Shown here: positions 52,199 through 60,319 of the stretch, in pieces
Numbering within the stretch: position 1 is the stretch's first letter
Layout of the letters: each line of letters starts with the position of its first letter
Assembly (NCBI GenBank): GCA_965197555.1
Contig: OZ240213.1
Coordinates: forward strand, 1,860,001 to 1,924,000
Direction of reading: 5' to 3'
From: G965197555 sp965197555
GTDB lineage: Bacteria; Chloroflexota; Dehalococcoidia; Lucifugimonadales; UBA3495
Length of the DNA: 64,000 bases
The notes under the pieces: generated by a model
Seen by the model: the letters and a program-made list of their open reading frames with translations, nothing else
Told to the model about the DNA's origin: nothing
The model's database searches: none
Position numbers and translations under genes: made by a program

Positions 52199-52414
52199 TT
52201 AACCTGAAGAGTGGGGCCAGATCAGTATCTGCCAAATGGCATTTCCAATGACGGCGATAACAATGGCACCGATCAGCAACTTCGTCTGGCGTCTTAGATC
52301 GATTAACCTTCTCATAAGTGCCCACTCCCGTACGTCAGTGTTGTGTACACGGGTGGTTGCTGTCGCAAACCAGCCAACAACCCAAGCCAAAAACATCGTA
52401 GGCGGCACTATCAA
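52199..52414 (-). CDS. Hypothetical two-span membrane protein
   Basis: The 71-residue frame from TTG 52414 has a hydrophobic segment (PPTMFLAWVVGWFATATT), a basic loop (RRLIDLRRQTK) and a second helix (LLIGAIVIAVIGNAIWQIL). The frame is open upstream for another 24 codons without a standard start; ATG 52396 is an alternative. No ribosome site is obvious. The topology supports a small membrane protein of unknown role. Confidence 0.4.
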   Translation of the reverse strand: MIVPPTMFLAWVVGWFATATTRVHNTDVREWALMRRLIDLRRQTKLLIGAIVIAVIGNAIWQILIWPHSSG

Positions 52415-52602
52415 TGCAGCGGTTTCTTGGAATGAAATCCAGCCGTAACCTACTCTGGAGGCGGCTGCTACCGTAAGAACTCAAAAACCGATCCCCCGAA
52501 CATGAAGGGGCTGTATACTTCGTACAGCAAATCACCATCCAATCAAGTTATTAAGATTGATCATTGTCGGGTACTCCACAACCAGGGTCAGAGACGACCG
52601 GA

Positions 52603-52971
52603 TTATCCTACTATCGGTAGCGACATTGCCCCGTTGACCACTTTCAGAATTGCCGCTATCCGCCGCGCCGTATCGTTGAAGTGTTGGACCTCCTCCGGAA
52701 GCAGGCTTCGGCCCAGCACCTTGCTTTCCCGGTAGGACAGCCACTTCTTAAGCACCTGGTAGCCACCGAGCTTGTAGTTCCACACCGCGGCAGGAACGTT
52801 GCTCCACCAGGCGTTGTTGTTCAGGAAAACGTCGAAGGCAGTATCTCCCAGAACGGCAACGGCGTCACCCAGCGCCTCCCGCTCGGCGGCGGTATAGTCG
52901 CGCTCCACGGCGCGGCCCTGCCCCGGCATCACGGCGTCGCCGGTGCCGAAGCGCCCCCAACCGGCGGTCAG
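52603..52971 (-). pseudogene. C-terminal fragment of a type ISP restriction-modification enzyme
   Basis: The segment reads AGWGRFGTGDAVMPGQGRAV, then LGDTAFDVFLNNNAWWSNVP, AAVWNYKLGGYQVLKKWLSY and EEVQHFNDTARRIAAIL, the characteristic last 120 residues of large single-chain (type ISP-like) R-M enzymes and related adenine methyltransferases, where LGGYxVLKKWLxYR contacts the target-recognition part. Upstream the homology stops at about 52971, so helicase, nuclease and methylase domains are gone. A clear relic of a second restriction system. Confidence 0.75.
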
Positions 52972-53031
52972 ACGGTTGACAATACAGGGCCGTGACTGTT
53001 CACTGTTGACGGGCGTTGTCGGGGTCTTCAC

Positions 53032-53060
53032 CGTCCTGCCGGCGAAAGCCGGAATCCAGC
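53032..53060. repeat. Short palindromic repeat with GAAA loop
   Basis: CCGGC-GAAA-GCCGG (53039-53052) within CCTGCCGGCGAAAGCCGGAA is a small extragenic palindrome of the kind scattered in many genomes. A related partial stem lies at about 53106-53122. Confidence 0.5.
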
Positions 53061-53140
53061 AATCCTCGCTCAGTAGAAACTTGGCCTGCTCTCAACCCTT
53101 CCTGATTCCGGCTCAAGGCCGGAAGAGATGAGCCTACGGA

Positions 53141-56100
53141 ATGCCGAGAACCTTGCTGCTATCCATACCCCTGCTTCTGACCCTGGCCCTGCTAATTGCG
53201 GTTGCGGCAACCTACGGCTCCGCCAATTCCCAAGCGTCGGCCAACGGGGAGTATGACGCTGACGGCGACGGGCTGATTGAAGTCGAGTACCTGGAGCAGT
53301 TGGACGCCATACGCTACGATCTGGACGGCGACGGCGAGGCAGACGACGATTCGAGCATTGACGCCTACGCCGCCGCCTTTCCGGGAACGGTCTGCAACAA
53401 CAACTGCAACGGCTATGAACTGGCCCGCCCGCTGGACTTCGCTGCCGCCGACAGCTACGCCTCCGGCGCGGTCAGCGAGGAGTGGACGACGGGCGAGGGG
53501 TGGCAGCCCATTCAATCCGGGGAAATTTGGATTCTTGTTGCGGAAAATCCGTTTGCCGCAACCTTCGACGGCAACGGACACACCATCAGCAACCTATACG
53601 TCAACCGCCGCCCCGACAACCCCGAAGACTCTGCCCCGGCCGGCCTTTTCGGTTCTGCTTCGGATTCCATCATCCGCAACGTGGGTTTGGTTGATGCCGA
53701 TGTATCAGGACTCGCCATTGTCGGCGGACTGGCCGGGTGGACCGACTTCTCCTCAGACATCAGCGGCAGCCACTTCTCCGGCACCGTGACCGCCGGGGAA
53801 ACTGATGGGGCGGCCGTCGGCGGACTGGTCGGGTATCAGGATGGCGTAATCAGCGACAGCTACGCCACCGGCAGCGTGTTGGGCGATGAGTACGTCGGTG
53901 GGCTGGCCGGGGAGAATAGGGGCTACATCGTTGCCAGCTACTCTTCAGCAGAGGTAACCGGCAATGGAGGCGTCGGGGGACTGGCCGGAGTCAATCGCGG
54001 CCTGATCAGCGGCAGCTACGCTACCGGCAGCGTTACCGGCGGCAGCGCCGTCGGCGGACTGGCCGGATATAACGGAGCAGTAGGGGGGATTATCGCGAGT
54101 TACGCCGCCGGCGCCGTCACCGGCGATGAAGGCGCCGGCGGGCTGGCCGGGGAGAATATGGGCGACATCACCGCCAGCTACGCCACCGGCGAAGTATCGG
54201 GCAATGAGAACGTCGGCGGCTTGGCCGGGCGGAATATGGATGAAGCCGGAATCACCGCCAGCTATGCCACCGGGCGGGTTTCCGCCGGCGATAACGCGGG
54301 CGGGCTGATTGGACTCGATGCCGCCAACGTAACGGGCGCTGTCTGGGACACTGAAACATCCGGCATTGGCAACGGGGTCGGTAGGGGGGACTCCGAGGGC
54401 GTCACGGGCCAGACCACCGTCGAGTTGCAGGCGGCTGCGGGCTACTCCGGGGTATATCGCGATTGGGAAATTTACGTTGAGGAGGGGCTATACCGCGACC
54501 CGGTGGAGGCCCCGGGGCCTTACGATTTTTGGGACTTCGGCACATCCGGCCAGTACCCGGCGCTGCAAGCGTATCTGGGTGTCGGCGGCGTTACGGACTG
54601 GTGGGAGTCCGGCGCCCAGCCCAGAGCTGCGCGGCCGCCAGCCCCGACGCCCGCGCCGGTCGGGGCCGTCTCTCCGGCCCTCGTTGCGTATGACAGCGAC
54701 GGCGACGGGCTGATTGAAGTCTCAAATCTGGAGCAGTTGGACGCCATACGCTACGACCTGGACGGCGACGGCATACCCGAGGACGCGGCCAAAGCCGAAT
54801 ACGCCGCTGCCTATCCCGTGTCCGGTGGGGAGATGGTCTGCAACAACTGCAGCGGCTACGAACTGGCCCGCCCGCTGGACTTCGCCGCCGCCGACAGCTA
54901 CGCCTCCGGCGCGGTCAACGGGGCGTGGACGACCGGCGCGGGGTGGCGGCCCATCGGCGATAGTTGGCACCCTTTTGCCGCTACATTCAACGGCAACGGA
55001 CACGCTGTCAGCAACCTGTATATCACCCCCACAACCCAAGCCGACAGTTCCTCGGTTGATGGATTCGGCCTTTTCGGAAGTGTCGGCGAATCCGGTGTTA
55101 TCCGCGAAACCGGACTGCTAAACGCCAATGTGGGCGGCGGAGACTTCGTTGGCCCGCTGGCCGGAGCCAATCGGGGCACGGTCAGCCACAGCTACGCCAC
55201 CGGCAGCGTCTCCGGCTACGGATGTGTCGGTGGACTGGTGGGAAGCAACGACTATGGCGTTATCAGTTCCAGCTATGCCGCCGTCAGCGTCCTCGGAGGC
55301 TACAAATACCTCGGCGGGCTGGCGGGGTGCAATAACGGCGGTACGATCATCGCCAGCTATGCCACCGGCAGCGTGTCCGGCGATATATTGGTTGGGGGAT
55401 TGGTCGGGGATAACAGCGGCTCGGTAACCGCCAGCTATGCCACCGGCACTGTCAGGGGACAAAAGTACGTGGGCGGCCTGGTTGGGAACAATGATGATGA
55501 TGGCCAAATTAGCGCCAGCTACTCTGCCAGCGAAGTGACCGCAGGCCATTATATCGGCGGGCTGGCTGGGGGTAATGAAGGCATGGTTGGCCACGGCTAC
55601 GCCGTTGGCAAACTGTCCAGCGACGGTAGCATTGATGCGCCGCTGAGGTATATCGGGGGGCTGGTCGGGTACAACCCCGGCATAATTGACTCCGGCTTGT
55701 GGGATACAGAAACCTCCGGCCAGCAGGTTGGAATCGGAATCGAAATCGGAGACGGACGGTCTTTAGACATATTTGGCAAGACTACTGCCGAGCTTCAATC
55801 GCCTATAGGATACACCGGCCCATACCAGGGCTGGGACGTTTCCTTGTTTATCGAGGGCGCGGAGAACACCCCCGATCACACTCTCAGCGACTTTTGGGAC
55901 TTCGGCACATCCGGTCAGTATCCGGCTCTGAAGGTTGACTTCGACGGCGACGGGACGGCGACCTGGCAGGAGTTCGGCGACCAGCCTAGAGAAGCGCCCG
56001 GTCCGGCGCCTGCGCCGGTGGTGGACAACTGCGTGAAAACTATGACCACCGCCGTTGTCAGCGCCGCTTGGAGCGGCAACTGCGCGTCCGGCAGCCGGCC

Positions 56101-56773
56101 CGGTAGCCACGCTCGTTTCTACACCTTCACCCTGACCGAACCGTCGGAGGTGATAATCGACCTGGAATCCGGCGACACCGACACCTACCTCTACTTGCTG
56201 CAAGGCGCTGGAAGGACAGGAGAGGTCCTTGGAGGCCAAGGCTCCAGCAGCCGAAGCTCCAGGATAGAGGATATGTTGGGCGCCGGAACCTACACCGTCG
56301 AGGTCACCAACTACGGTAGCACGCAGGCCGGCACCTTCACGCTGACCGTCAACGGACTGGCGACTCCCCCGCCGCCGCCATTGCACACGCCTGCGCCTAT
56401 CCCAACAGCAACACCGTTGCCAACACCAACACCTACCCGCGTGCCGACGTCAACGCCTGCCCCGGTGGAACCCACCAACACCCCCGCGCCAACGGCAACA
56501 CCGTTGCCAACACCAACGCCTACCCGCGTGCCGACGTCAACGCCTGCCCCGGTGGAACCCACCAACACCCCTGCGCCAACGGCAACCGCAATTGCGGCGC
56601 AGGAACCCACCCCTGCCTCGGATTCCGGCGGCGCTTGCAGTTACCCGGACGGGGATGCGCCGACGGGCGCGGCGGCTAGCAGTATGTTCCTATTGGCGGC
56701 TCCGCTGGCTATGATAGGCGGGTTGAAGTTCCGCGCCCGGCGGCGACGGGGCGGTGCCGGGGCCGGTGACTGA
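53141..56773 (+). CDS. Giant GLUG-repeat surface protein
   Basis: The 1,210-residue protein has a signal peptide (LLLSIPLLLTLALLIAVAAT). It is built from two homologous halves, each opening with YD(A/S)DGDGLIEV and LEQLDAIRYDLDGDG calcium-loop motifs (residues about 38 and 517). FNGNGH(T/A)(I/V)SNLY and many GLUG repeats (VGGLAGYN, ISxSYATGSVTG) follow, expected to form a beta-helix. Residues about 965-1075 look like a pre-peptidase C-terminal domain (FTLTEPSEVIIDLESGDTDT). Then come duplicated Pro/Thr linkers and a C-terminal anchor helix (MFLLAAPLAMIGGLKF) with a basic tail (RARRRR). Likely an adhesin fixed to the cell surface. Confidence 0.87.
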   Translation: MPRTLLLSIPLLLTLALLIAVAATYGSANSQASANGEYDADGDGLIEVEYLEQLDAIRYDLDGDGEADDDSSIDAYAAAFPGTVCNNNCNGYELARPLDFAAADSYASGAVSEEWTTGEGWQPIQSGEIWILVAENPFAATFDGNGHTISNLYVNRRPDNPEDSAPAGLFGSASDSIIRNVGLVDADVSGLAIVGGLAGWTDFSSDISGSHFSGTVTAGETDGAAVGGLVGYQDGVISDSYATGSVLGDEYVGGLAGENRGYIVASYSSAEVTGNGGVGGLAGVNRGLISGSYATGSVTGGSAVGGLAGYNGAVGGIIASYAAGAVTGDEGAGGLAGENMGDITASYATGEVSGNENVGGLAGRNMDEAGITASYATGRVSAGDNAGGLIGLDAANVTGAVWDTETSGIGNGVGRGDSEGVTGQTTVELQAAAGYSGVYRDWEIYVEEGLYRDPVEAPGPYDFWDFGTSGQYPALQAYLGVGGVTDWWESGAQPRAARPPAPTPAPVGAVSPALVAYDSDGDGLIEVSNLEQLDAIRYDLDGDGIPEDAAKAEYAAAYPVSGGEMVCNNCSGYELARPLDFAAADSYASGAVNGAWTTGAGWRPIGDSWHPFAATFNGNGHAVSNLYITPTTQADSSSVDGFGLFGSVGESGVIRETGLLNANVGGGDFVGPLAGANRGTVSHSYATGSVSGYGCVGGLVGSNDYGVISSSYAAVSVLGGYKYLGGLAGCNNGGTIIASYATGSVSGDILVGGLVGDNSGSVTASYATGTVRGQKYVGGLVGNNDDDGQISASYSASEVTAGHYIGGLAGGNEGMVGHGYAVGKLSSDGSIDAPLRYIGGLVGYNPGIIDSGLWDTETSGQQVGIGIEIGDGRSLDIFGKTTAELQSPIGYTGPYQGWDVSLFIEGAENTPDHTLSDFWDFGTSGQYPALKVDFDGDGTATWQEFGDQPREAPGPAPAPVVDNCVKTMTTAVVSAAWSGNCASGSRPGSHARFYTFTLTEPSEVIIDLESGDTDTYLYLLQGAGRTGEVLGGQGSSSRSSRIEDMLGAGTYTVEVTNYGSTQAGTFTLTVNGLATPPPPPLHTPAPIPTATPLPTPTPTRVPTSTPAPVEPTNTPAPTATPLPTPTPTRVPTSTPAPVEPTNTPAPTATAIAAQEPTPASDSGGACSYPDGDAPTGAAASSMFLLAAPLAMIGGLKFRARRRRGGAGAGD

Positions 56774-57183
56774 ATCTAATCTCAGGGCAGACATAATGAC
56801 GGCCTATGCCAACCTGAGCGGTGAGTTCAACCCCACAGTTCCCACCCGCGTCATCTCCGGGCAGGGCAAGACCACCGTGGTGGACTCGAACCGCTAAAGA
56901 CCCTGCCCCTTTCCGTCAGCTCGGATGCTCTGAGCCTACGGCTGAAGCAATTCTATCACCCAAGAGTACCGCAGTTTTTGTGTCGATTGAGTAAATGGCA
57001 TTGGCTGGGGTTCACTCGCTTATCTGAGACCTCGTGCTGGTGACTTCCCTTGGTGTTGTTCTCGCAGGCGATGGTATCTCTCCTTGGGTGAAGGCCGGAA
57101 GTGGTGTTCAGGTGCGGGTTCGCGCCTCGTGAGCCTGGTGTCGGGATGATGCTACCCGTACACAGGGCGGTGGCGACCGGAAT
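56774..57183. other. Interval without a confirmed gene
   Basis: A 33-codon frame at about 56795-56896 (MTAYANLSGEFNPTVPTRVI and GKTTVVDSNR) may be a gene fragment. Otherwise nothing was recognised. The bases are GC-poor compared with the GLUG gene. Confidence 0.3.
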
Positions 57184-57342
57184 TCACGCTTGTTTAGCTA
57201 CGGCTCTCCGCTTGGCCTCGTATTGTCTGCGTGAGACCCGGTACTTCTCGGCACATGCCTCGCAGCGGGTCTGGCCCGCGATGGCCGGGTTGCTGCAGCG
57301 TCTAAATAGGCCGAGCGCTTTGGCTCGCTGGTGTCTCTCCTT
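57184..57342 (-). pseudogene. Small cysteine-rich tail, possible split gene
   Basis: In frame with the preceding 57346-57681 frame but after its TAA, the translation reads RKERHQRAKALGLFRRCSNP, AIAGQTRCEACAEKYRVSRR and QYEAKRRAVAKQA before TGA. The CSNP...C..C pattern looks like a zinc-binding segment, and the TAA may be a nonsense mutation joining the two frames. No ribosome site or start of its own. Confidence 0.35.
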
Positions 57343-57345
57343 CCG

Positions 57346-57681
57346 TTAGAGCCGGTGGTACTCTATGCGCTCCCGCTGGTTGTTTCTTGTCCATTCGTAC
57401 TCTTGGTGGTTCTGGTGTCTGGCCTTCTGTGTGACTGGAGCTTTTGATTCTGATGGGTTGTTTGGCTTGGGCTTTGCGGCTTCAGTAGAAGCCACCCTGC
57501 TGGACTTACCACGTGTCTGGGTCTTTCGTGGCCATCCTGCTGGTTTCTTCTGCGGGTGTTTCTCGCTGATCGCGGTGGGTCGCGTTTTCCGGGGCTGCCT
57601 GGTTGGTGGAAGGGGGAAGGAGAACTCAATGGTGCGTCCTTCTACCCGCGCCTCCGGGAGAACCCTGACATCCATCCGCAC
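57346..57681 (-). CDS. Basic hypothetical protein
   Basis: From GTG 57681 the frame encodes VRMDVRVLPEARVEGRTIEF, SFPLPPTRQPRKTRPT and a strongly basic, Gln/Asn-rich tail (SRVASTEAAKPKPNNPSESK). It resembles a low-complexity nucleic-acid-binding tail, but no domain is clear. It extends in an overlapping frame into the 57738 gene, so the start is uncertain. Confidence 0.35.
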   Translation of the reverse strand: MRMDVRVLPEARVEGRTIEFSFPLPPTRQPRKTRPTAISEKHPQKKPAGWPRKTQTRGKSSRVASTEAAKPKPNNPSESKAPVTQKARHQNHQEYEWTRNNQRERIEYHRL

Positions 57682-57737
57682 CAGTAAGGAACCACGGGGG
57701 TCCTTCCCCCGAGCCGGCGGCCGGCCGGGGGCGGTTC

Positions 57738-58232
57738 CTACCAGTCGGGCCTTATGCCGCCGTAAGCCTCGGCAAAACGGTCTTTCTCTTCCTCCGTGTG
57801 TTTGCGCATTCTCTGGTGTCCCGGCAGGGGGTGGTTGATGAACTTTGGTAAACTTGGTTGGAGCCATCTGAAGATGGAGTACCTTGTCCACACTTTTCCC
57901 CCATTCCGTGTTCTTTCCTTCAGAGCTTCGAATAAGCTGTCCGGTAGGATGAACTCCGGGGCTTCCCAGTGGGTCACCTTGGGGACGGTGCTGTAGATGC
58001 CCGGTTGGAGCACCTCCGACTCGTAGACCTGCAGGACCACGGGGCCGATGAGCTTGTGCTGCATGTAGTCGTTGGGGTGCCAGTAGTTGGGAGAATGCTC
58101 CCGCTGGAATTCTATCTGCTGGCGTGTGGTGGCGCTCATATGGGCCATATCCCTGAATTCTTCTGGGAACCGGACCATCAGCCGGTTGTACGTGAACTGT
58201 CGGTCTCTGACCCGGAAGCTCTGCGGCTTCAC
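57738..58232 (-). CDS. Hypothetical protein, 164 residues
   Basis: The product reads FRVRDRQFTYNRLMVRFPEE, ATTRQQIEFQREHSPNYWHP and KLIGPVVLQVYESEVLQPGI, followed by TVPKVTHWEAPEFILPDSLF. The composition is that of a genuine folded protein with conserved-looking Trp/Pro. GTG 58232 is the assumed start. It lies beside a Replic_Relax relic, so it may belong to the same mobile module. I do not recognise it. Confidence 0.5.
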   Translation of the reverse strand: MKPQSFRVRDRQFTYNRLMVRFPEEFRDMAHMSATTRQQIEFQREHSPNYWHPNDYMQHKLIGPVVLQVYESEVLQPGIYSTVPKVTHWEAPEFILPDSLFEALKERTRNGGKVWTRYSIFRWLQPSLPKFINHPLPGHQRMRKHTEEEKDRFAEAYGGIRPDW

Positions 58233-58269
58233 GGTCTGCTATCTGGCCTCAGCCGGGCTTCTCATTGGT

Positions 58270-58543
58270 TGCCAGCGTTCGTGATGGGGTGCAGCGGCGG
58301 AGAGCCTACCGAGCAGTCCCCGGCGACCGGCATCGGCGGGCAGCCGACCGAGACCTACGCGGCCACCGGCGGCAACGGGCAGATGACGGAGCAGTCCCCG
58401 GCCATCGACGGCAACAGCGAGCCGACGGAGCAGTCCCCAGCCACTGGCGGCGGCGGGCAGCCGACCGAGATCTCCGCGTCCATCAGCAGCGGGCATAGGC
58501 ACACCTGTGGGTTGCGGGAAGACGGCGTGGCGGTGTGCCGGCC
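58270..58543 (+). pseudogene. RCC1-repeat lipoprotein fragment
   Basis: The frame shows MGCSGGEPTEQSPATGIGGQ (lipoprotein-like Cys), repeats of the unit (Q)PTE(Q/T)SPA(T/I)GGxG, and then the RCC1 motif ISASISSGHRHTCGLREDGV followed by AVCR. The signal peptide is missing and the RCC1 propeller is cut after the first blade at about 58543, where it meets the tail of a gene on the other strand. Confidence 0.6.
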
Positions 58544-59548
58544 CACGGTGGGATGCCCCGTCGGGTCGGACACCAGGTCCCGGGAGGGACGCAGTTCCAC
58601 TGCCGGCGTGCACCGCCCGTCGGGGGTGCAGAATAGGGTGGGCTTCGTGCTGGTGACGGTGCTCTGGGCCAGTTTCTGGGCCGAGGCGTCCACTGCCACC
58701 ACCACCTGGGCCGAGGGCTCCACCTCCTGGTCCGGGTCCTCGTAGAAGGTGCGGTTGCCGATGCGCAAGTAGCGGTCCTCTTCGTGGGAGTAGCAGTCCA
58801 CGCCCCAGAAGCGGTGCTGCTCCTTGCGCCGCGGCACCCGCTCGGTGGCGTGTAGGCCGGCGTAGGTGAAGGGGGTCCAGACCTCCGGTCCGTAGCGGGC
58901 CACCGCGTGGTAGAAGCCGCCGTGGCGGAGCAGCCGGAAGTCGGTCATCCTGACCTCCCTTGACGCCGCCGTGTGGTCGGTGGGTCTGACGACCCTTCCG
59001 CTGCGCAGCAGGTCGGGGGCCAGGCGGTAGACCGGCTCCAGCATGGCCAGGCGGCGCAGGGAGGCCTCGATGCCCCGTGACGTGGCGGTCCAGGGCGGGT
59101 GCTCGTGGTCGGCGCCGCCGCCAGTCTGCTCGGCTTGTTCACCGGCGACAAAAGGGGAGCTTTCCTGGTTCTCCTGATGTACCGGGTGGTCGTGACCCAG
59201 GGCGAAACGCTCCTGGAATTCCTGAGGCAGTTCGCCCAACGGGTGGAAGGCCGACAGTCCGGCGGCGCGGGCCTCCTCCCTGGGGCTGGGGTGTTGGTGG
59301 CCGGTGACGTAGAGCGCGTCCACCGCCTTGCTGGTGAGGAAGAAGCGGTGCTGGCGGCGTTCGGTCATGCCCCGCATCACCGAGGCCACCCAGCCGCCGC
59401 TGCGCAGGCGGCCCAGCATTCCCCGAACCTGGTCATCGGTGGTTTCCATGACGGACGCCAGGTTGCTCACGCTGGCCAGGGGCATCCTGGCGGTGATCTT
59501 CAGCAGGCGTCGCTGCTCGTCGTTCAGTGGTTGTTGCCGGGGCGCCAT
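58544..59548 (-). pseudogene. Second Replic_Relax-like gene, 3' truncated
   Basis: ATG 59548 is preceded by GGAGG at 7 nt. The first 330 residues closely parallel the broken copy at 14843-18013: LNDEQRRLLKITARMPLASV, LRRLAMLEPVYRLAPDLLRS, VRMTDFRLLRHGGFYHAVAR, EQHRFWGVDCYSHEEDRYLR and PAVELRPSRDLVSDP. After HPTVGR the similarity stops and the frame continues into antisense of the RCC1 fragment. The nuclease-like C-terminus is lost. Two damaged copies show that this gene once formed part of repeated mobile modules. Confidence 0.75.
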
Positions 59549-59554
59549 TGCCAT

Positions 59555-60028
59555 CCCTCCTCTACCTGGACCCCTCCCCTTGCGCCGCTGCTGAGTACTC
59601 CGGCGGGTTCAGCCGTCATCGCCAGCGGCGTTGGAAAGGAAGTTATTCGTATTATTGATACTTGATATACGTCGGTACCGAGATAGCAGATTGCTTATAT
59701 CGTAGAACAATGGTCGGAAACGGTTGTCAGCAGCCGGACGTTGGTATTGCAGGCCCTGGCGATGGTGTAGGAACGGCGGGGCGGTCATACCGAAGATGGC
59801 GGCGAGAAAGTGGAGGCTTAACGGGGCATATAATGGCCTGGCTGCTTACATCCCCTGCGGTGCCGACCGTCACGACCGGGCTGGGCGGTTGTCTTGTCGA
59901 CAACGGGGGTGTCCTTGGGCAGCGGTACGCGTCGGAACTGCGGCGCAACTACCGACGGTAGAATAAGCTGGGCGACGGCCCCGCAGGTAGGGGCGTGTCC
60001 AGCAACAAGGGTAGAGGGAGGTAGGGCT
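59555..60028. other. Intergenic region before the XRE-like gene
   Basis: No supported gene in about 470 bp. The stretch 59640-59710 is AT-rich (GTATTATTGATACTTGATAT) and could hold promoters for the genes on either side, but no clear pair was chosen. Confidence 0.35.
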
Positions 60029-60298
60029 ATGGACGGAAAAGAACAGGAGGAGGGCTCTTACCCGGAGCCCTCCTTCCCGGAGGACTTCGGCGAGCGGCTG
60101 GAGCGCCTGATCGAGCTTGCCGGTCTGTCGCGGGAGGAGTTCGCCCAGCGTCTTGGCATTGATTATGACCGCGTGGCCGAGTGGTTCGAAGGTGCGGAAC
60201 TCACCGGCGGGGAGGTGTGGCACGTCGCTCGGCTGGCGTGGTCGATCCCCGGCGGCCTGGAGATCATCGTGCCGGAGGCCAAGGAGGGCACGGAGTAG
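60029..60298 (+). CDS. Small XRE/HTH-like protein
   Basis: ATG 60029 follows GGGAGGTAG. The 89-residue product contains a helix-turn-helix: FGERLERLIELAGLSREEFA and QRLGIDYDRVAEWFEGAEL, then VARLAWSIPGGLEIIVPEA. The first helices match XRE-type regulators; there is an acidic N-terminal tail (GKEQEEGSYPEPSFPEDF). It is convergent with the TPR gene, 21 bp away. Probably a DNA-binding regulator. Confidence 0.65.
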   Translation: MDGKEQEEGSYPEPSFPEDFGERLERLIELAGLSREEFAQRLGIDYDRVAEWFEGAELTGGEVWHVARLAWSIPGGLEIIVPEAKEGTE

Positions 60299-60319
60299 CG
60301 GAGTGGTCCGACGCCGACA

